Of a stretch of DNA of 64,000 bases, positions 63,353 to 64,000 are shown piece by piece; the stretch's first letter is position 1; every line of letters starts with the position of its first letter. The DNA lies in contig JAUHXH010000001.1 in NCBI GenBank assembly GCA_030427085.1, positions 558,001 to 622,000 of the forward strand, written 5' to 3'. Position numbers and translations under genes: made by a program. A model generated the notes under the pieces. That model was not told the origin of the DNA. It saw only the letters and a list, made by a program, of their open reading frames with translations, and did no database searches. The DNA comes from Gammaproteobacteria bacterium. GTDB taxonomy: Bacteria > Pseudomonadota > Gammaproteobacteria > Pseudomonadales > Halieaceae.

Positions 63353-64000
63353 TTATTCTGAATAGTCGGGCACAATTGTATCGGCCCCGACCATTTCATC
63401 GCTTCGTTTTACTAGCGAAGAAATATCGTCTATAAAAATCTTCCCATAACTACAGCGAACGAGCCCTTCTTTTTCCAACTGCTTGATTTCTCGCGTGATT
63501 GCCTGACGTGTTGAGCCCAGCATTCTGCCAATGTGCTCATGGGTGGTTCCCCGGATTACTATGCTGCTTTCTTCACCAGGTTCGCCAATGCTGTAGGCCA
63601 GACGAGAAAGCAGGCGTGTTAGACGATCTCTCATGGTCAGTAAGCTGGCATCTTCTATAATTGTATAGGCCACCCGCAGACGGCGAGCGAGCAATTCATT
63701 GATCTTCTGGGATACCTGTGGGTGATCTTGATAAAGTCGTTCGAAATCTTTTTTGTGGAGGACTAGTATGTCGGATGGGCCGACAGAGAAGGCGCAGTGA
63801 GCGCGGTATAGGCCGTCCAGAAGGCTCAGCTCTCCCAGACAGTCGCCATCGCGAATCTCTCCTATCTGAACTTCTCGCCCATTCAGCGCATAGTTACAGA
63901 CTCGGACTTTCCCACTCACAATCTGGAATAATTCGTGTCCTTCTTCTCCCATCATATAGATGGCTGCGCCGTCTTCAAAATGACGCAGCCTCATACATTT
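63353..64000 (-). CDS. Crp/Fnr family transcriptional regulator (5' end outside window)
   Basis: The visible part is at least 213 residues: a cyclic-nucleotide-binding-like beta barrel (MMGEEGHELFQIVSGKVRV...GEIRDGDCLGELSLLDG), a long dimerisation helix and a winged helix-turn-helix (THEHIGRMLGSTRQAITREIKQLEKEGLV). The frame is open to the window edge (two more codons before the first ATG) and the family normally has some residues before this point, so the start probably lies beyond the window. It converges on the catabolic operon and may regulate it; no binding site was recognised. Confidence 0.88.
   Translation of the reverse strand, partial: KCMRLRHFEDGAAIYMMGEEGHELFQIVSGKVRVCNYALNGREVQIGEIRDGDCLGELSLLDGLYRAHCAFSVGPSDILVLHKKDFERLYQDHPQVSQKINELLARRLRVAYTIIEDASLLTMRDRLTRLLSRLAYSIGEPGEESSIVIRGTTHEHIGRMLGSTRQAITREIKQLEKEGLVRCSYGKIFIDDISSLVKRSDEMVGADTIVPDYSE

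Overview
The window looks like the chromosome of a marine gammaproteobacterium close to the Cellvibrionales/Halieaceae (OM60/NOR5) group. The grounds are the housekeeping block clpA / infA-bpt-aat-trxB / ftsK-lolA-rarA-serS-cysG in pseudomonad-like order, the many TonB, Rieske, PhyH, bkd and haloalkane-dehalogenase genes, and a moderately GC-rich composition. The taxon is inferred from gene content and was not searched.

Layout. (1) 0-13.7 kb is core genome: protein turnover and N-end rule (clpA, aat, bpt), translation initiation (infA), thioredoxin reductase, chromosome segregation (ftsK), lipoprotein export (lolA), rarA, serS, cysG, the periplasmic protease prc and ubiX. (2) 13.9-19.6 kb holds a DUF3313 lipoprotein, a pair of outer-membrane barrel proteins, a ThDP enzyme divergent from them across a shared operator/promoter region, and an AraC regulator. 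(3) 19.7-28.0 kb holds a Baeyer-Villiger-type monooxygenase, a hydroxyacyl-CoA dehydrogenase, a branched-chain keto-acid dehydrogenase operon (E1a, E1b, E2) followed closely by a Hanks-type kinase, and a secreted cupin. (4) 28.0-37.7 kb holds small regulator-effector units: TetR+DsbA / Rieske oxygenase, PhyH+TetR, a KefF-KefC-haloalkane dehalogenase operon with overlapping genes, pirin, and LysE/Lrp. (5) 37.7-46.7 kb is an alpha-glucan utilisation locus: LacI, GH13 glucosidase, TonB receptor, MFS permease, GH13 amylase. (6) 46.8-52.6 kb holds LysR / pirin-NmrA-serine hydrolase and an ABC-F ATPase.

(7) 52.5-57.5 kb is a visibly AT-richer mobile island. It carries an orphan TniQ-like zinc-finger protein, a tyrosine recombinase divergent from a KfrA-like coiled-coil protein (an arrangement recalling the TnpS/TnpT cointegrate-resolution module of Tn4651-type transposons), a 30-bp inverted-repeat site between them, a small element with terminal inverted repeats, and a diverged duplicate of the coiled-coil gene's 3' end. 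(8) 57.7-64 kb is a probable sugar-acid or hydroxy-acid catabolic operon: D-2-hydroxyacid dehydrogenase, GntP permease, IlvD/Edd dehydratase, and a second ThDP enzyme paralogous to the one at 17 kb. It converges on a Crp/Fnr regulator that runs off the window.

The sequence gives unusually readable regulation in four places: a sigma70 promoter whose 17-bp spacer contains a TetR-type palindrome (29.3 kb), a perfect 20-bp palindrome on the phyH-tetR promoter (32.05 kb), two mirror-image LacI-type operators placed between two divergent promoters (40.55 kb), and a TTGTCGC/GCGACAA palindrome in a divergent promoter (16.9 kb).
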